7,325 nt of DNA from Clostridia bacterium. GTDB taxonomy: Bacteria > Bacillota_A > Clostridia > Oscillospirales > CAG-272. Below the pieces are notes generated by a model. It ran no database searches and was not told the origin of the DNA. It saw only the letters and a list, made by a program, of their open reading frames with translations. The stretch lies in assembly GCA_017467225.1 (NCBI GenBank), contig JAFTSR010000014.1, forward strand, positions 1 through 7,325, written 5' to 3'. A program made the translations under genes and the position numbers. Positions 6,111-7,325 of this stretch are shown here, piece by piece. Each line of letters opens with the position of its first letter. The stretch's first letter is position 1.

Positions 6111-6977
6111 TTAATTGAGAATTTCGACCGTTCGCGCCCAGTCGAAGATGTCGTCTTGGTATTCTGCGACGTTCTCGGTCAGTACGGCGAATTGTACGAG
6201 CCAAAAGGCTGTTTCGCCTTGGTAGGTGAAGGTGTAGTAGGCGTAGGTTTCGTTGGTCTGTGGGTTAGTAAAATTGTAAGTAAAGTAGGGGGTTCCGTAC
6301 TCCGTTTTTTGAAGCTCCGAATCAACTGCGTTAGCTTGGAGCAGCAGCTCACCGTACTCATCAAGTGTCATGTTGGCAAGCTCGGCAGCCAAGGAGAAGG
6401 GCTCCTCCAGGGCAAATACGGCGACCTTGGGGGATCCGTAGCACAGCGTATAGCCTTCAAGCTTTTGCGGGATGAAATCGTCGGTCAGCGTGATGCTCAA
6501 GCCCTCCTCACGGAAGGCCCGGGTCTCGGCAGGACCGTCAAATATGCCGGAGGTCCATGCGAATCCAACGGCAAAGCCGATGATGAGGGCGACGATCAGA
6601 ACGATCAAGCCCTTGTGCGACGCTTTTTTGCGGTTGGCAAGAACAGCCTCGTCTGTGACTCCGTCAAAAAGAAAGGCATGTCCGTTCGCGGGGTTATAGT
6701 GGTTTTTGCCGGTCAGAACAATGTCCTCGGTGCCGGCGGGAATGGGATAAAATTCGTTGCAGAAGGAGACGCTCAGACGATCGGCGATCACATAAATGCG
6801 CGTTGCCGTATCGGGAATCTCAAAGGTCACAGTTGCGCCGTTTTTCAGCTTTCCGAGCTTGCGACAGGGAAAACCGTTGATATTCAGCTCGCCTCCCATG
6901 ACATCTTCAATGTAGACCTTCATGGTACCAAGGCACCCGACAAAGCTTTTGGTTCTGGTAATGGTCAAATTTCTCAT
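6111..6977 (-). CDS. Single-pass membrane protein of unknown function
   Basis: I do not recognise a named family. With the start at 6977 the product has 288 residues. Residues 1-106 are a probably beta-rich cytoplasmic domain (TKSFVGCLGTMKVYIED, CRKLGKLKNG, then IYVIADRLSVSFCNEFYPIPAG). Residues 115-122 are basic (NRKKASHK) and precede one membrane helix (about 123-141), so the N-terminus should be inside. Residues about 150-288 should lie outside; their pattern (SITLTDDF, a central YGTPYFTYNF, then a Trp-rich strand and a final helix) loosely resembles PsbP/Mog1-like lipoprotein domains, an inference from pattern only. The reading frame stays open to an ATG at 7049, but that start would lie inside the promoter. 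AAGGAGAG (6992-6985) sits 9 nt before the chosen ATG. It converges with the phosphoesterase and diverges from the 5S gene. Confidence 0.82.
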   Translation of the reverse strand: MRNLTITRTKSFVGCLGTMKVYIEDVMGGELNINGFPCRKLGKLKNGATVTFEIPDTATRIYVIADRLSVSFCNEFYPIPAGTEDIVLTGKNHYNPANGHAFLFDGVTDEAVLANRKKASHKGLIVLIVALIIGFAVGFAWTSGIFDGPAETRAFREEGLSITLTDDFIPQKLEGYTLCYGSPKVAVFALEEPFSLAAELANMTLDEYGELLLQANAVDSELQKTEYGTPYFTYNFTNPQTNETYAYYTFTYQGETAFWLVQFAVLTENVAEYQDDIFDWARTVEILN

Positions 6978-6984
6978 GATGAAA

Positions 6985-6992
6985 CTCTCCTT
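6985..6992 (-). promoter_or_regulatory. Ribosome binding site that fixes the start of the membrane protein
   Basis: AAGGAGAG on the minus strand, with GGAG 9 nt before the ATG at 6977. The upstream in-frame ATGs (7049 and 7022) lie in the promoter or at its start and have no such site. Confidence 0.85.
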
Positions 6993-7020
6993 TTCTTTGG
7001 GTGTGTCAAGTGGTGAAAGC

Positions 7021-7049
7021 ATTATAGCATAAATTGATAAAAATAGCAA
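7021..7049 (-). promoter_or_regulatory. Sigma-A promoter of the membrane-protein gene
   Basis: On the minus strand, -35 TTGCTA (7049-7044, four of six consensus bases) lies 17 bp before a perfect -10 TATAAT (7026-7021). TATGC before the -10 box forms an extended -10. The transcript should start near 7014, leaving a leader of about 36 nt. Confidence 0.8.
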
Positions 7050-7120
7050 GTATCAAACGAGATGATTTTGTAAACATTTTTTGAATTCTGCAAAGTATGA
7101 AGAAAAACAAGATAATATTA

Positions 7121-7139
7121 AAAAAAGTTAAACTTTTTT
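7121..7139. repeat. A/T-tract palindrome, likely UP element of the 5S promoter
   Basis: AAAAAAGTT (7121-7129) and AACTTTTTT (7131-7139) are perfect inverted arms around one A. The palindrome is followed by another A-run (7141-7146) and lies roughly 47-65 bp upstream of the expected 5S transcription start. Phased A and T tracts at this place are typical UP elements of rRNA promoters that contact the RNA polymerase alpha subunit. It has no gene upstream to terminate on the plus strand. Confidence 0.55.
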
Positions 7140-7150
7140 CAAAAAAGGTA

Positions 7151-7179
7151 TTGACAAACGGGAAGAGATGTGGTATAAT
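7151..7179 (+). promoter_or_regulatory. Strong sigma-A promoter of the 5S rRNA
   Basis: Perfect -35 TTGACA (7151-7156), 17-bp spacer, perfect -10 TATAAT (7174-7179), TGTGG extension and an A/T-rich upstream region. Transcription should begin near 7186, only about 24 nt before the mature 5S end, so this promoter serves the 5S directly. Confidence 0.88.
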
Positions 7180-7186
7180 ATCGGAG

Positions 7187-7206
7187 TCGTCGGCAAGAGC
7201 CGATGA
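7187..7206 (+). other. Hairpin in the 5S precursor leader
   Basis: Bases 7187-7194 pair with 7199-7206 (eight pairs, one G-U) around an AAGA loop. The hairpin fills almost the whole leader between the predicted start and the mature 5S end, so it may guide processing or protect the precursor. It lacks a U-run and is not a terminator. Confidence 0.6.
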
Positions 7207-7209
7207 AAA

Positions 7210-7325
<116 letters not shown>

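Noticed and set aside
6156..7016. 286-codon plus-strand open frame opposite the membrane protein
   Set aside because: It has no promoter, and the opposite strand has a promoter, ribosome binding site, membrane helix and a terminator after its stop.
6978..7049. N-terminal extension of the membrane protein to the ATG at 7049
   Set aside because: The extension covers the -35 and -10 boxes, so it would not be transcribed from that promoter; the ribosome binding site points to 6977.
7187..7206. Leader hairpin as an attenuator or terminator of the 5S transcript
   Set aside because: It is not followed by a U-run, and a terminator there would abolish 5S synthesis.

Overview
The window looks like an ordinary chromosomal segment of a Gram-positive bacterium of the Clostridia type (Bacillota). 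This rests on strong AAGGAG-type ribosome binding sites before every gene, six textbook sigma-A promoters that all have a 17-bp spacer and a TRTGN extension before the -10 box, a lipoprotein signal, and a 5S rRNA of bacterial type. Coding DNA is of moderate GC and the intergenic DNA is AT-rich. An order or genus cannot be fixed from this sequence; a gut-type Oscillospirales relative would be my guess. No mobile element, CRISPR array, tRNA or prophage gene is visible.

Layout from left to right: (1) the 5' part of a minus-strand gene for a secreted lipoprotein of the type I phosphodiesterase/alkaline phosphatase superfamily, running off the left edge just as a LamG-like domain seems to begin. 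(2) A 321-nt divergent promoter region. (3) A plus-strand DeoR-family sugar-phosphate-responsive repressor. (4) Convergent with it after only 15 nt, a minus-strand AraC-family regulator with a cupin sensor domain. (5) A 254-nt divergent region with two face-to-face promoters. (6) A plus-strand three-gene operon: a small alpha/beta-hydrolase esterase, an APH-fold sugar kinase of the N-acetylhexosamine 1-kinase type, and a calcineurin-like metallophosphoesterase that lacks the usual metal-bridging Asp. (7) A strong hairpin that can terminate transcription from both sides. (8) A minus-strand single-pass membrane protein of unknown function. (9) An AT-rich region with an rRNA-type promoter. (10) An essentially complete 5S rRNA that ends at the right edge.

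How the parts may work together (inference): the esterase and sugar kinase suggest intracellular processing of an esterified or amino sugar. The divergent AraC-type regulator is the natural candidate to control that operon, and the DeoR-type regulator next to it points to sugar-phosphate sensing. The secreted phosphodiesterase may act on an extracellular phospho-substrate, but nothing ties it directly to the operon. The points most worth a second look are the missing metal-bridging Asp in the phosphoesterase, the 5S rRNA driven by its own promoter without a 23S gene before it, and the close match between the 5S promoter and the esterase-operon promoter. I see no clear previously undescribed system in this window.
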